Assembly: GCA_963844575.1 (NCBI GenBank)
Contig: CAWJOU010000005.1
Coordinates: forward strand, 2,356,001 to 2,420,000
From: DASZUK01 sp963844575
Lineage (GTDB): Bacteria; Actinomycetota; Acidimicrobiia; Acidimicrobiales; RAAP-2
Direction of reading: 5' to 3'
DNA length: 64,000 nucleotides
Positions 53,300 through 60,327 of this stretch are shown here, piece by piece. The stretch's first letter is position 1. Each line of letters opens with the position of its first letter. The notes beneath the pieces were generated by a model. It was not told the DNA's origin. It ran no database searches and worked only from the letters and a program-made list of their open reading frames with translations. The position numbers and the translations under genes were made by a program.

Positions 53300-54457
53300 C
53301 CGGAGGCCGATCATCCACTCGCCGTCGCCGGCCGCGTCGACCCAGCCGACCGGCCCGGCCCAGTAGCCGCGCCGGGTCGTCTCGAGGGTCGTGATCGCCG
53401 CCAGCGCGGCCGCCAGCGGGACGCCGCCGACGGCCGGCGTCGGGTGGAGGGCGGCGAGCAGGTCGAGGACCGGCTCGTCGTCGAGCAGCGTGCCCTGGAT
53501 CGCCGTGCCGAGGTGGGCGACCGACCGGAACCGGACGAGCGACGGCTCGTCGGGCACGCGCAGCTCGGCGCAGCGCGGGCCGAGGACGGCCGCGATGTCG
53601 TCGACGACGAGCCGGTGCTCCCGCCGGTCCTTGGCCGACGCCAGCAGCTGCCGGACCGTCTCGTCGTCGCCACCGGCGTCGCCGCGCAGCCCGACGGTGC
53701 CGGCCAGCGGGTGGCACGTCACCGTCGGCTGGCGCCGGCGGACGAGCAGCTCCGGCGTCGCGCCGACGAACCGGCCGCCGGGCACCGGTAGGGAGAACGT
53801 CGTGCACGACGGCTCTTGGCGTCGGAGACGGCCGACGACCCGGCCGAGGTCCGGCGGCGCCGGGAAGCGCGCTTCGACGCTCCGGGCGAGGACGACCTTG
53901 TCGAGCCGGCCGGCCGCGATGTCCGCAATCGCAACCGCCACCGCGTCGGCGTAACCCGCGCCGGGCGGCACCTCGACGAGTGTCGGCGACGGCTCGTCGT
54001 CCCGCTCGGCCAGCCGGTCCTCGACGTCGCGGGCGAGCCCGAGCAGGTTGGCCAGCTCGGCGTGGAGCACCTTCTCGTCGTCGGTCGTCGCCACCAGCGT
54101 CGCCCGGGCGCCGCCGTCGGCGTCGACGCGGATGGTGAGGACGGGGACGACGAGCGTGCCGGGAGCGGACCGGTCGAACGGGAGGGCGCCGACCGCGACG
54201 ACCCGGTCGTCCGTTCCCGCGCCGTCGTGCGGGACGGCCGACAGCCAGGTCTGGACGGCCGCCCGGCCGGACCCATCGCCGAGCCCGCCGGGGAGGTCGA
54301 GCACCGCGGCGGTGCCGACGCTGGCCAGCGTCAACCGGTCAGCGGCGACGAGAGCGCCGGACGTCCCGGCCGTCGCCAGGAGCCCGGCCAACGGCACCCG
54401 GCCGCGATCGAGCGGGACGGAGACGGCCCGCAGGCCGGTCGGGTCGGGCAGTGTCAC
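53150..54457 (-). CDS. menF: Isochorismate synthase (menaquinone pathway)
   Basis: 435 residues. Chorismate-utilising fold: LDKVVLARSVEARFPAPPDL, GRFVGATPELLVRRRQPTVT, CHPLAGTVGLRGDAGGDDET, the metal-binding KDRREHRLVVDDIAAVLG, LAALHPTPAVGGVPLAAALA and YWAGPVGWVDAAGDGEWMIG, LHAGAGIVAGSDPAAELAET. This isomerises chorismate to isochorismate for menaquinone. GTG start at 54457 overlaps the menG stop (GTGA). An entC-like siderophore role is possible, but adjacency to menG favours menaquinone. Confidence 0.88.
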   Translation of the reverse strand: MTLPDPTGLRAVSVPLDRGRVPLAGLLATAGTSGALVAADRLTLASVGTAAVLDLPGGLGDGSGRAAVQTWLSAVPHDGAGTDDRVVAVGALPFDRSAPGTLVVPVLTIRVDADGGARATLVATTDDEKVLHAELANLLGLARDVEDRLAERDDEPSPTLVEVPPGAGYADAVAVAIADIAAGRLDKVVLARSVEARFPAPPDLGRVVGRLRRQEPSCTTFSLPVPGGRFVGATPELLVRRRQPTVTCHPLAGTVGLRGDAGGDDETVRQLLASAKDRREHRLVVDDIAAVLGPRCAELRVPDEPSLVRFRSVAHLGTAIQGTLLDDEPVLDLLAALHPTPAVGGVPLAAALAAITTLETTRRGYWAGPVGWVDAAGDGEWMIGLRSATVHGRLARLHAGAGIVAGSDPAAELAETTVKLAPVLDALAPGASGLL

Positions 54458-55182
54458 GCGGGCATTCCCGCCCGGGTACCGGTGAGCAGCTGGCTGAGGC
54501 CGCCGCTCAGGAGGCGGCGGCCGACGGTCGCGAACCCGGCCTGGCGGAAGAGCGCCCGCAGGGCGACCTCGTCGGGGAGGTACGCGGTCGATCGGGGGAG
54601 GTAGCGGTAGGCGTCCGCGTCGGACAGGACCGCGCCGAGCAGCGGGATGCCGTGCTCGAACCACAGCTTGTGGCCGGCCCGTAGGAGCCCGCCCGGCGGC
54701 GCGGCGACCTCGAGCACCGCGATCCGGCCGCCCGGGCGCAGGATCCGGCCGGCTTCGGCGAGCGCGGCCGCGAGGTCCGTGAAGTTCCGCAGCGCGTACC
54801 CACAGACGATGCCGTCGACCGACGCGGTGGCCAGTGGCAGCCGGCTGGCGTCGCACTGGACGGCCGAGCCCGCGGCGTCCGGATCGGCCCGGAGCATCCC
54901 CCAGCTGAGGTCCGCGCCGATCGTCCGGTAGCCGCGGCGGGCGGCCAGGCGGGTGAGGTCACCGGTACCGCAGGCGAGGTCGAGGACGACCGCGCCCGGC
55001 GGCAGTCCGAGGGCGTCGACGGTCGCCCGCCGCCAGCCCTGGTCGAGCCCGAACGTCATCAGCCGGTTGACGAGGTCGTAGCGCGGCGCGATGGCGTCGA
55101 ACATCGACCGCACCCGCGCCGTCTTCGCCTCGCCGGTGGGGAGCGCCGACGTGGGCTCGCCCGCAGCCGTCCGGATGGGCAC
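54454..55182 (-). CDS. menG: Demethylmenaquinone methyltransferase
   Basis: 242 residues from a GTG at 55182. SAM-dependent methyltransferase of the UbiE/MenG family: RSMFDAIAPRYDLVNRLMTF, then LDQGWRRATVDALGLPPGAV, motif I VLDLACGTGDLTRLAARRGY, DASRLPLATASVDGIVCGYA, LRNFTDLAAALAEAGRILRP and GGRIAVLEVAAPPGG. It performs the last step of menaquinone synthesis. Twenty bases after the MaoC stop on the same strand, and overlaps menF. Together they form a small operon. Confidence 0.9.
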   Translation of the reverse strand: MPIRTAAGEPTSALPTGEAKTARVRSMFDAIAPRYDLVNRLMTFGLDQGWRRATVDALGLPPGAVVLDLACGTGDLTRLAARRGYRTIGADLSWGMLRADPDAAGSAVQCDASRLPLATASVDGIVCGYALRNFTDLAAALAEAGRILRPGGRIAVLEVAAPPGGLLRAGHKLWFEHGIPLLGAVLSDADAYRYLPRSTAYLPDEVALRALFRQAGFATVGRRLLSGGLSQLLTGTRAGMPA

Positions 55183-55202
55183 CGACGGGTCCGTCCGGCC
55201 GA

Positions 55203-55655
55203 TCAGTCGAAGTAGCGGTAGATGACCTGGGCGACGCAGGCCGGCTTCGGCGCGTCGCGCACCTCGACCGCCGCGTCGAACGCCACCTGGACGCCGCCGG
55301 GGACGTCGTCGACCGACGCGACCGTGACGCCGAGTCGGACGGCCGAGCCGACGGGCACCGGCGCGGTGAACCGGACCTTGTTGCAGCCGTAGTTGAGGCC
55401 GGACGTGATGCCCTCGACGGTGAGGACGTCGTCGAGCAGGACCGGGACGAGCGAGAGCGTGAGGTAGCCGTGGGCGATCGGCCCGCCGAACGGGCCGGCC
55501 TTCGCCCGCTCCGGGTCGACGTGGATCCACTGGTGGTCGCCGGTGGCGTCCGCGAACTGGTTGACGCGGTCCTGCTCGATGACGAGCCAGTCGCTGTAGC
55601 CGAGATGCTTCCCGGCCACGGCGTGGAACTCGTCGACTCTCACGGTGGTGCTCAC
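55203..55655 (-). CDS. MaoC family dehydratase
   Basis: 150 residues, single hot-dog fold. Hydratase motif NQFADATGDHQWIHVDPERA, then GPFGGPIAHGYLTLSLVPVL and NYGCNKVRFTAPVPVGSAVR. It closely resembles the paralogue at 23339-23803. GTG start at 55655 with a GAGGAG site upstream. It leads the menG-menF operon although no hydratase step is known in the menaquinone pathway; it may simply share the promoter. Confidence 0.87.
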   Translation of the reverse strand: MSTTVRVDEFHAVAGKHLGYSDWLVIEQDRVNQFADATGDHQWIHVDPERAKAGPFGGPIAHGYLTLSLVPVLLDDVLTVEGITSGLNYGCNKVRFTAPVPVGSAVRLGVTVASVDDVPGGVQVAFDAAVEVRDAPKPACVAQVIYRYFD

Positions 55656-55741
55656 TGCTCGCTCCTCGAACTTGTTTCCGCCAGCACGGGGCCTGGCCGG
55701 ACGTTAGATCAGCGCCGTCCCGGCGGCCCAACCCGTGAGGG

Positions 55742-56113
55742 TCAGTGGAACCAGATGCGCACGTACTGCCGGCTCTGCGGATGGGCGAGCAGGGCGAAGA
55801 GGACGCCGGCGAAGAGCAGGTTCAGCAGGCCGCTGAAGCCACCGCCGGTGACGAAGAAGAGCACCTGGCCGAGCAGGTACAGGCCGGAGAGGACGAGGCC
55901 GCCCCAGTACGCCCAGCGTCGCTCGTTGGCGATCCCGAAGGCGGTGCCGCCGAGCAGGAGCAGGACGAGCGACGGCCCGACGCCGAACGCGAGGAGGTAG
56001 AGGACGGCGAGACCGGCGTTCAGGTAGGAGAACAGGACGGCGGCCTGCAGCGTCTGGGGCTGCGTCTTGTCCATCCACTTGCGTTGGGGCACCGACCGAT
56101 TCTGCCAGCTCAC
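55742..56113 (-). CDS. Small polytopic membrane protein, function unknown
   Basis: 123 residues with three or four hydrophobic segments (LNAGLAVLYLLAFGVGPSLV, LLLLGGTAFGIANERRWAYW, GGLVLSGLYLLGQVLFFVTG, GLLNLLFAGVLFALLAHPQS) and a charged N-terminus (RSVPQRKWMDKTQPQTLQAA). The C-terminus ends HPQSRQYVRIWFH. I do not recognise a characterised family. Start GTG at 56113 or the internal ATG at 56074. Divergent from the VIT1 gene. Confidence 0.72.
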   Translation of the reverse strand: MSWQNRSVPQRKWMDKTQPQTLQAAVLFSYLNAGLAVLYLLAFGVGPSLVLLLLGGTAFGIANERRWAYWGGLVLSGLYLLGQVLFFVTGGGFSGLLNLLFAGVLFALLAHPQSRQYVRIWFH

Positions 56114-56145
56114 CGCGGCGGACGGGGGTCGCTACGCTCGGGGAC

Positions 56146-56871
56146 GTGCCGGGCGGTCCGATCGAACCGAAGGGTGCCGAGGTCCACCACCACCGCGACG
56201 TCCGCTCCGGCGGCGCGCGGGCCGCGGTCTTCGGCGTGAGCGACGGGCTCGTGACGAACGTCTCGCTGATCCTCGGTGTCGCCGGCGCCCACCCGGGCGG
56301 GTCGATCGTCCGGCTGACCGGCGTGGCCGGTCTGGTTGCCGGGGCGTTCTCGATGGCGGCCGGCGAGTACCTCTCGATGCAGGCCCAGCGCGAGCTCCTC
56401 CAGCGCGAGCTCGACGTCGAACGGCAGTCGCTCCGCCGGGCGCCGGAGGCCGAGCGTCGGGAGCTCACGGCCATCTACGAGCGCCGGGGCCTCGACCCCA
56501 GCCTGGCCGCGGAGCTGGTCGACGAGGTCATGCGGGACCCCGACGTCGCGCTCGAGACGCACGCCCGCGAGGAGCTCGGCATCGATCCCGGTTCGCTCGG
56601 CTCGCCGTGGCGGGCGGCGGTCAGCTCGTTCGTGACCTTCGCCATCGGCGCGCTGCTGCCGCTGCTGCCCTGGCTCTTCTCGTCCGGCACCGCGGCGACG
56701 CTCGCTTCCGTTGTCATCGGCGTCGTCGCGTCGCTGTTCGTCGGTGGCGCGGTCGGCTTCTACACCGGCCGCTCGCCCGTCCGCTCGGCCCTCCGCCAGC
56801 TTGCCGTCGCGGCGCTCGCCGCCGGCGTGACCTACGGCATCGGACGGGCCGTCGGCGCGTCGATGACGTAG
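56146..56871 (+). CDS. VIT1/CCC1 family metal transporter
   Basis: 241 residues. VIT/CCC1 signature: GGARAAVFGVSDGLVTNVSL, then AGAFSMAAGEYLSMQAQREL, the cytosolic metal-binding helix RREL-like ERRELTAIYERRGLDPSLAA, and DVALETHAREELGIDP. Three or four C-terminal helices follow (VTFAIGALLPLLPWLFSSGT). The family moves Fe2+ or Mn2+. TACGCT lies 7 nt before the GTG. The 3' end overlaps the convergent mshD gene by 40 bases. Confidence 0.88.
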   Translation: MPGGPIEPKGAEVHHHRDVRSGGARAAVFGVSDGLVTNVSLILGVAGAHPGGSIVRLTGVAGLVAGAFSMAAGEYLSMQAQRELLQRELDVERQSLRRAPEAERRELTAIYERRGLDPSLAAELVDEVMRDPDVALETHAREELGIDPGSLGSPWRAAVSSFVTFAIGALLPLLPWLFSSGTAATLASVVIGVVASLFVGGAVGFYTGRSPVRSALRQLAVAALAAGVTYGIGRAVGASMT

Positions 56872-57848
56872 GCCCGGTCGACATGGACGTAGGCCCGGTC
56901 GACGTGGTCGACCGTGAAGCCGAGCGAGCGGTAGAGGCCGACCGCGGCCGCGTTGGCCTCGTCGACGTAGAGCATCCCGACCGACAGCCCGAGTGACGCC
57001 AGGTAGTCGAGGCCGGCGATCGTCAGGGCGCGCCCGAGGCCCCGCCCGCCGAAGTCCGGGTCAACGGAGATGACGTAGATCTCGCCCACCGGCGGCGTCG
57101 TGGCCCCGTGGACCTTCGTCCAGCACGATCCGGCCAGTCGGTCGCCGTCTTCGTGGAGCAGGAAGCCGGCCGCGTCGAACCACGGCTCGGCCTCACGTTC
57201 TCGTAGCGTCGCCTCGTCCCAGCCGCCCTGCTCGGGGTGGCCGGCGAACGCCCGGTTGTTCGCCTCTAGCCACGCCGCGTCGTCGCCGCCGGGGCGGAAC
57301 GGCCGTACCGCCAGCGGTGGCCCGGCTGGCCGGACGCTCGCGTCGAGGGGGAGCGGGACGCGCATCTGCAACAGCGTCCGTTCGACCTCGAAGCCGAGCG
57401 CGGTCACCGCGTCATCGTGGCCGTCGGCGACCGTGAACGCCCAGTAGCGGACCGTCCCGCCGCCGTGCTCGGCGGCATACGCCAGCGCGGCCCGGAGCAG
57501 TTCGACCGTCGGCGCCTCGCCAGATTCGCCACCAGCCGGCTCGTCGACAGGCGCTCCGGTCGGTAGTGCCTCGGCAGGCGGCCGGGCGTCGGGGTCGACG
57601 ACGACCTCGACCTCCCAGCTCTCGCGGCCCCGGGCGAGCAGGCCGAACCCGGCGACGGTGTCCGGCGTCCGGCCGCTCAGCAGGGCCCACGATCCGCCCG
57701 GCGTCGGGTGGTCGAGCACCCGCTCGGCCTGCTCGCTGATCGGTCGGTGACGATCGGCCGTGGCGACCCGGGCGAGCAGGCGGTCGACGCGCCGGCGGTC
57801 GGCCGGGCTGAACCGTTCCGGATCGTCCAACGGCTCGATGCGCACCAT
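56832..57848 (-). CDS. mshD: Mycothiol synthase-like GNAT acetyltransferase
   Basis: 338 residues. Tandem GNAT domains: N-terminal (about 1-140) and C-terminal with the acetyl-CoA site PFRPGGDDAAWLEANNRAFA, then GHPEQGGWDEATLREREAEP, AGFLLHEDGDRLAGSCWTKV, GEIYVISVDPDFGGRGLGRA and LYVDEANAAAVGLYRSLGFT. The GHPEQG and W/D elements are typical of MshD, the last step of mycothiol synthesis. ATG at 57848 is preferred over 57872 because TAGCCT lies 7 nt upstream. The C-terminus shows a 7-codon duplication (HVDRAYV twice). Confidence 0.82.
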   Translation of the reverse strand: MVRIEPLDDPERFSPADRRRVDRLLARVATADRHRPISEQAERVLDHPTPGGSWALLSGRTPDTVAGFGLLARGRESWEVEVVVDPDARPPAEALPTGAPVDEPAGGESGEAPTVELLRAALAYAAEHGGGTVRYWAFTVADGHDDAVTALGFEVERTLLQMRVPLPLDASVRPAGPPLAVRPFRPGGDDAAWLEANNRAFAGHPEQGGWDEATLREREAEPWFDAAGFLLHEDGDRLAGSCWTKVHGATTPPVGEIYVISVDPDFGGRGLGRALTIAGLDYLASLGLSVGMLYVDEANAAAVGLYRSLGFTVDHVDRAYVHVDRAYVIDAPTARPMP

Positions 57849-57888
57849 CGTCGGCAGGCTAACGAACTCCATTAGCCTGCCGGCGATG
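57846..57888. promoter_or_regulatory. Mirror-image divergent leaderless promoters of mshD and nth
   Basis: Arms 57846-57862 and 57872-57888 are inverted copies at 16 of 17 positions with a 9-base spacer. Each arm holds a start codon (CAT on the left for mshD, ATG on the right for nth) and a TAGCCT box 7 nt before it. Both transcripts would begin at or near their start codons. Confidence 0.65.
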
Positions 57889-58713
57889 GCCGGACCGCGA
57901 TCACCGAAGGGTCGGGCCGCGGTCGTGCGGGAGCGGCTGGCCGACGAGTACCCGGGCAGCGCCAAGGAGCTCTGTGCGCTGCGCTACGAGAACCCGTACG
58001 AGCTGCTCGTGGCGACGATCCTCTCGGCCCAGTGCACCGATGCCCGCGTCAACATGGTCACGCCGGACCTTTTCGCCGCCTACCGGGACCCGCCGTCGCT
58101 GGCCACGGCCGACCTCGAACGGGTCGAGGAGATCATCCGGTCGACCGGGTTCTTCCGGGCCAAGGCCCGCAGCCTGACCGGCATGGCCCAGGGGGTCGTC
58201 GAGCGGTTCGGCGGCGTCGTCCCGGAGCCGCTCGACGACCTCGTCACGCTGCCGGGCGTCGGCCGCAAGACGGCCAACGTCGTCCGCAGCGTCGCGTTCG
58301 GCCTGCCCGGATTGCCGGTCGACACCCACGTCGGCCGGCTGAGCCGCCGGCTCGGGCTGACGACCGAGGACGACCCGGTCCGCGTCGAGCTCGACCTCAA
58401 CCGGCTCGTCCCGGCGGCCGAGCGCGGTGCGTTCAGCCTCCGGCTCATCCTGCACGGCCGGAAAGTCTGCACGGCGAGGAAGCCGCACTGCACAGCCTGT
58501 CTGCTGGCCGACATCTGCCCGTCCGCGGCCATCCTTGGCCAGCCGAGCCCTGGTCGGCCAAGTCCTGGTCCTGGTCGGCCAGGCCCCGGCCGGTCAAACC
58601 CAACTCCCGGCCAGCCAAGTCCTGGTCGTCCGGCCGCGGCCGGCTCGGGGAGACGCCGGGTCACCCCGGCCAAGGCGGCAGTGGGTGCGAAAAGGGTGCA
58701 GAAAAGTTTCTAG
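57886..58713 (+). CDS. nth: Endonuclease III (DNA glycosylase/AP lyase)
   Basis: 275 residues. Base-excision repair of oxidised pyrimidines. Helix-hairpin-helix with catalytic Lys: DDLVTLPGVGRKTANVVRSV; catalytic Asp in GLPVDTHVGRLSRRLGL; the [4Fe-4S] motif as CTARKPHCTACLLADICP. The ATG at 57886 has TAGCCT 7 nt upstream. After the iron-sulfur loop is a low-complexity tail of about 60 residues (Pro/Gly/Ser repeats such as GRPSPGPGRPGPGRS) not needed for the fold. Confidence 0.93.
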   Translation: MAGPRSPKGRAAVVRERLADEYPGSAKELCALRYENPYELLVATILSAQCTDARVNMVTPDLFAAYRDPPSLATADLERVEEIIRSTGFFRAKARSLTGMAQGVVERFGGVVPEPLDDLVTLPGVGRKTANVVRSVAFGLPGLPVDTHVGRLSRRLGLTTEDDPVRVELDLNRLVPAAERGAFSLRLILHGRKVCTARKPHCTACLLADICPSAAILGQPSPGRPSPGPGRPGPGRSNPTPGQPSPGRPAAAGSGRRRVTPAKAAVGAKRVQKSF

Positions 58714-59007
58714 AGCGGCCACATTTTAGATATTTTCACCAAAAGTCCAGCTCAGAACGGTCCCTCGATGGCGCAATTCTGGGGCTGGTGTTGTAAGATG
58801 GTTGCAGGAACCGGTTCCCGCCACCTGGTTCCCGCAGAGCGAAGCGCTGGGATCCGCCGCCTGGCCCGCTCGCACGACGGCGCCCTATAGGGGCGCCGTC
58901 GTCGCGTCCGGCGGTCGTGTCGGGAGCGGGGCGGGTGGTGTGGCGGCCGTCCTTCCCAGCCGGACCGGCCGCCTTCCCGGCTGGACGACCGCTTTCGGCC
59001 CGGTCGT
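58714..59007. ncRNA. Intergenic region with a candidate small RNA
   Basis: No coding frame is convincing. 58714-58800 is AT-rich and ends with TAAGAT at 58794-58799, a possible -10 box. From about 58806 the sequence is strongly structured: GGAACCGGTTCC (58807-58818), the direct repeat GGTTCCCGC (58813-58821 and 58827-58835), and the hairpin at 58874-58902. A transcript of about 97 bases on the plus strand is plausible. No known RNA family is recognised. Confidence 0.35.
58874..58902 (+). terminator. Strong hairpin, likely terminator or RNA 3' end
   Basis: Perfect stem ACGACGGCGCCC / GGGCGCCGTCGT of 12 bp with a TATAG loop. No U-tract follows, but high-GC actinobacterial terminators often lack one. 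It may end nth transcription or a small RNA started near 58806. Confidence 0.55.
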
Positions 59008-59033
59008 TCAGTAACACTGAGGGTGCTACCCTC
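59008..59033. promoter_or_regulatory. Two abutting palindromes before the antitoxin-like gene
   Basis: TCAGTAACACTGA (59008-59020; 5+3+5) and GAGGGTGCTACCCTC (59019-59033; 6+3+6) overlap by two bases. The second contains TACCCT, 6 nt before the GTG at 59039, so a bound repressor would cover the promoter. Fits autoregulation by the ribbon-helix-helix protein. Confidence 0.55.
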
Positions 59034-59038
59034 GATCC

Positions 59039-59308
59039 GTGGTCACGAAGCGCTCGGTCTCCCTGGTCGATGAGGTGGCTTCGGCCGTCGAGGCCGCGGC
59101 GAAGGAGGACGGCGTCTCCTTCAGCGCGTGGCTGTCCGGCGCGGCCGAGCGGCAGCTCCGTGTCCGCCGGGGCCTCCGGGGCGTCGCTGCCTGGGAGGGC
59201 GAGGCCGGGCACCTGACGGCCGAAGAGATCGCCGCCGGGGAAGCGCTGCTCGGGCGCCTGCTTTCCGGTGTCTCCGGGATGGCCTCCCGGGTCCGCCGCC
59301 GCCAGTGA
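59039..59308 (+). CDS. Ribbon-helix-helix antitoxin-like protein
   Basis: 89 residues. The N-terminus KRSVSLVDEVASAVEAAAKE and DGVSFSAWLSGAAERQLR form a strand-helix-helix of the CopG/Arc type; the C-terminal half (GHLTAEEIAAGEALLGRLLS) would wrap the partner toxin, as in VapB. GTG at 59039 with TACCCT at 6 nt and palindromes above it. The TGA overlaps the GTG of the PIN-like gene (GTGA), the standard antitoxin-toxin layout. Confidence 0.76.
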   Translation: MVTKRSVSLVDEVASAVEAAAKEDGVSFSAWLSGAAERQLRVRRGLRGVAAWEGEAGHLTAEEIAAGEALLGRLLSGVSGMASRVRRRQ

Positions 59309-59697
59309 CGCCGCGTGACGGCATCGTCTACGGCGCCGGCGCGCTCCGGGCCGCGGCCCGCGGCGACCGGATGGTCTGGGCGCTCCACCGGGCGGCCCTG
59401 GCCAACGGCATCGTGCCGGTGGTGCCGGTGGCCGCGGTGGCGGAGGCGTTCCGGACGGAGGCCCGCGGCGATCGGTTGGAGGCGCTGCTCGCCGGCGTCG
59501 AGGTCGAAATGCTGGCGGAGGACGGCGCCCGGCGGGTCGGCGAACTGGCCGCCCGGGCCGACACGACGGATCTCGTCGCCGTCGCGACGGCCGAAGCCGC
59601 GGCCCGGCGGCATGCCGCGGTCGTCAGCTCACGGCAGAACGCGCTCCGGGCCGCGGCCGGCCTATTGGGCCACGAGCTGGTCCTTTACGCCGTTTGA
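59305..59697 (+). CDS. PIN-domain (VapC-like) protein with degenerate active site
   Basis: 130 residues. PIN-fold layout: GIVYGAGALRAAARGDRMVW where active toxins have Asp before AGAL, VPVVPVAAVAEAFRTEARGD, LLAGVEVEMLAEDGARRVGE, RADTTDLVAVATAEAAARRH (one Asp kept) and AAVVSSRQNALRAAAGL where an Asp-rich motif is expected. At least two of the usual metal-binding acids are Gly or absent, so ribonuclease activity is doubtful. It may be a decayed toxin or a repurposed partner of the antitoxin. Confidence 0.72.
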   Translation: MTPRDGIVYGAGALRAAARGDRMVWALHRAALANGIVPVVPVAAVAEAFRTEARGDRLEALLAGVEVEMLAEDGARRVGELAARADTTDLVAVATAEAAARRHAAVVSSRQNALRAAAGLLGHELVLYAV

Positions 59698-60040
59698 GAC
59701 CATCCCCCGGCGGTCCGCTCGGGCGCGGCGGCGGTAGCTGGGCCGGTGTCGGGCGCTGTCCGGCGATTGAGAAAACGATGGACGCCTCTTATCAGTAGCT
59801 CTATACTGACCAGTACGTGACGGGGCGCTACTGCGCCGGGTCGCGGTGGTCCCGGTCGGCTGTCGCCGAGGCGAACGTTCGTGGCGCATCGACCGGGGCC
59901 ACCGGACCCATAGAGTTCTTTGGCCTGGGGAGTCTCTCCGCAATCTCTGCGAGAGCTCCTGTTGATCCTTGCGAGCTCCTGTCGTCCGTCGACGTCGCCC
60001 CCGGCCGCCCGTAACCGTCCGAGACGAAATCCGTCGCCGA
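59698..60040. other. Intergenic region with inverted repeats and a hairpin, no gene seen
   Basis: AT-rich TCAGTA at 59792-59797 and TACTGA at 59804-59809, followed by CAGTA at 59811-59815, resemble the TCAGT/ACTGA operator at 59008. A hairpin lies at 59929-59959 (GGAG, CTCTCCGCA, loop, TGCGAGAG, CTCC). A 66-codon plus-strand open frame from 59817 has no ribosome-binding site and no recognisable protein. Likely regulatory or remnant sequence. Confidence 0.4.
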
Positions 60041-60080
60041 GAGCTCAGTGCCGGTCGTTGGAGCTCAGTGCCGGTCGTTG
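60041..60080. repeat. Perfect 20-bp tandem duplication
   Basis: GAGCTCAGTGCCGGTCGTTG occurs twice in direct succession (60041-60060 and 60061-60080). The second copy supplies the stop codon and last codons (LSNDRH) of the minus-strand small gene; the first is untranslated. Confidence 0.92.
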
Positions 60081-60253
60081 GACAGCCGACTGAGCCGCCG
60101 GAGCGCGCCGGTGAGCGCCCGCTCGACGCCGAACAGCTCGGCGGCGAGCGCCTCGTCGCCGGCATCGCGGCTCTGCTCGGCCAGCGCAGAGACCCGGCGG
60201 GTGACCTCGTCGAGGGTCGAGGCGAGGGTGGACAGCTCAGGGCGTGCGGGCAT
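60065..60253 (-). CDS. Small conserved hypothetical protein beside the his operon
   Basis: 62 residues: PELSTLASTLDEVTRRVSAL, AEQSRDAGDEALAAELFGVE and RALTGALRRLSRLSNDRH. Predicted as two amphipathic helices. Short proteins of this composition occur in actinobacteria, but no function is assigned. ATG at 60253, divergent from hisD with a 74-bp gap. The end is altered by the tandem duplication at 60041. Confidence 0.6.
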   Translation of the reverse strand: MPARPELSTLASTLDEVTRRVSALAEQSRDAGDEALAAELFGVERALTGALRRLSRLSNDRH

Positions 60254-60327
60254 GGTCCGATTATGGCCGCGGTCGTGGTCCAGGCCCGAGGGGAGCTGGT
60301 CAACGGCCCAGGTAGCATGACGAGCCC

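Noticed and set aside
59817..60014. A 66-codon plus-strand gene
   Set aside because: No ribosome-binding site, no recognisable protein, and it spans a hairpin; probably non-coding.
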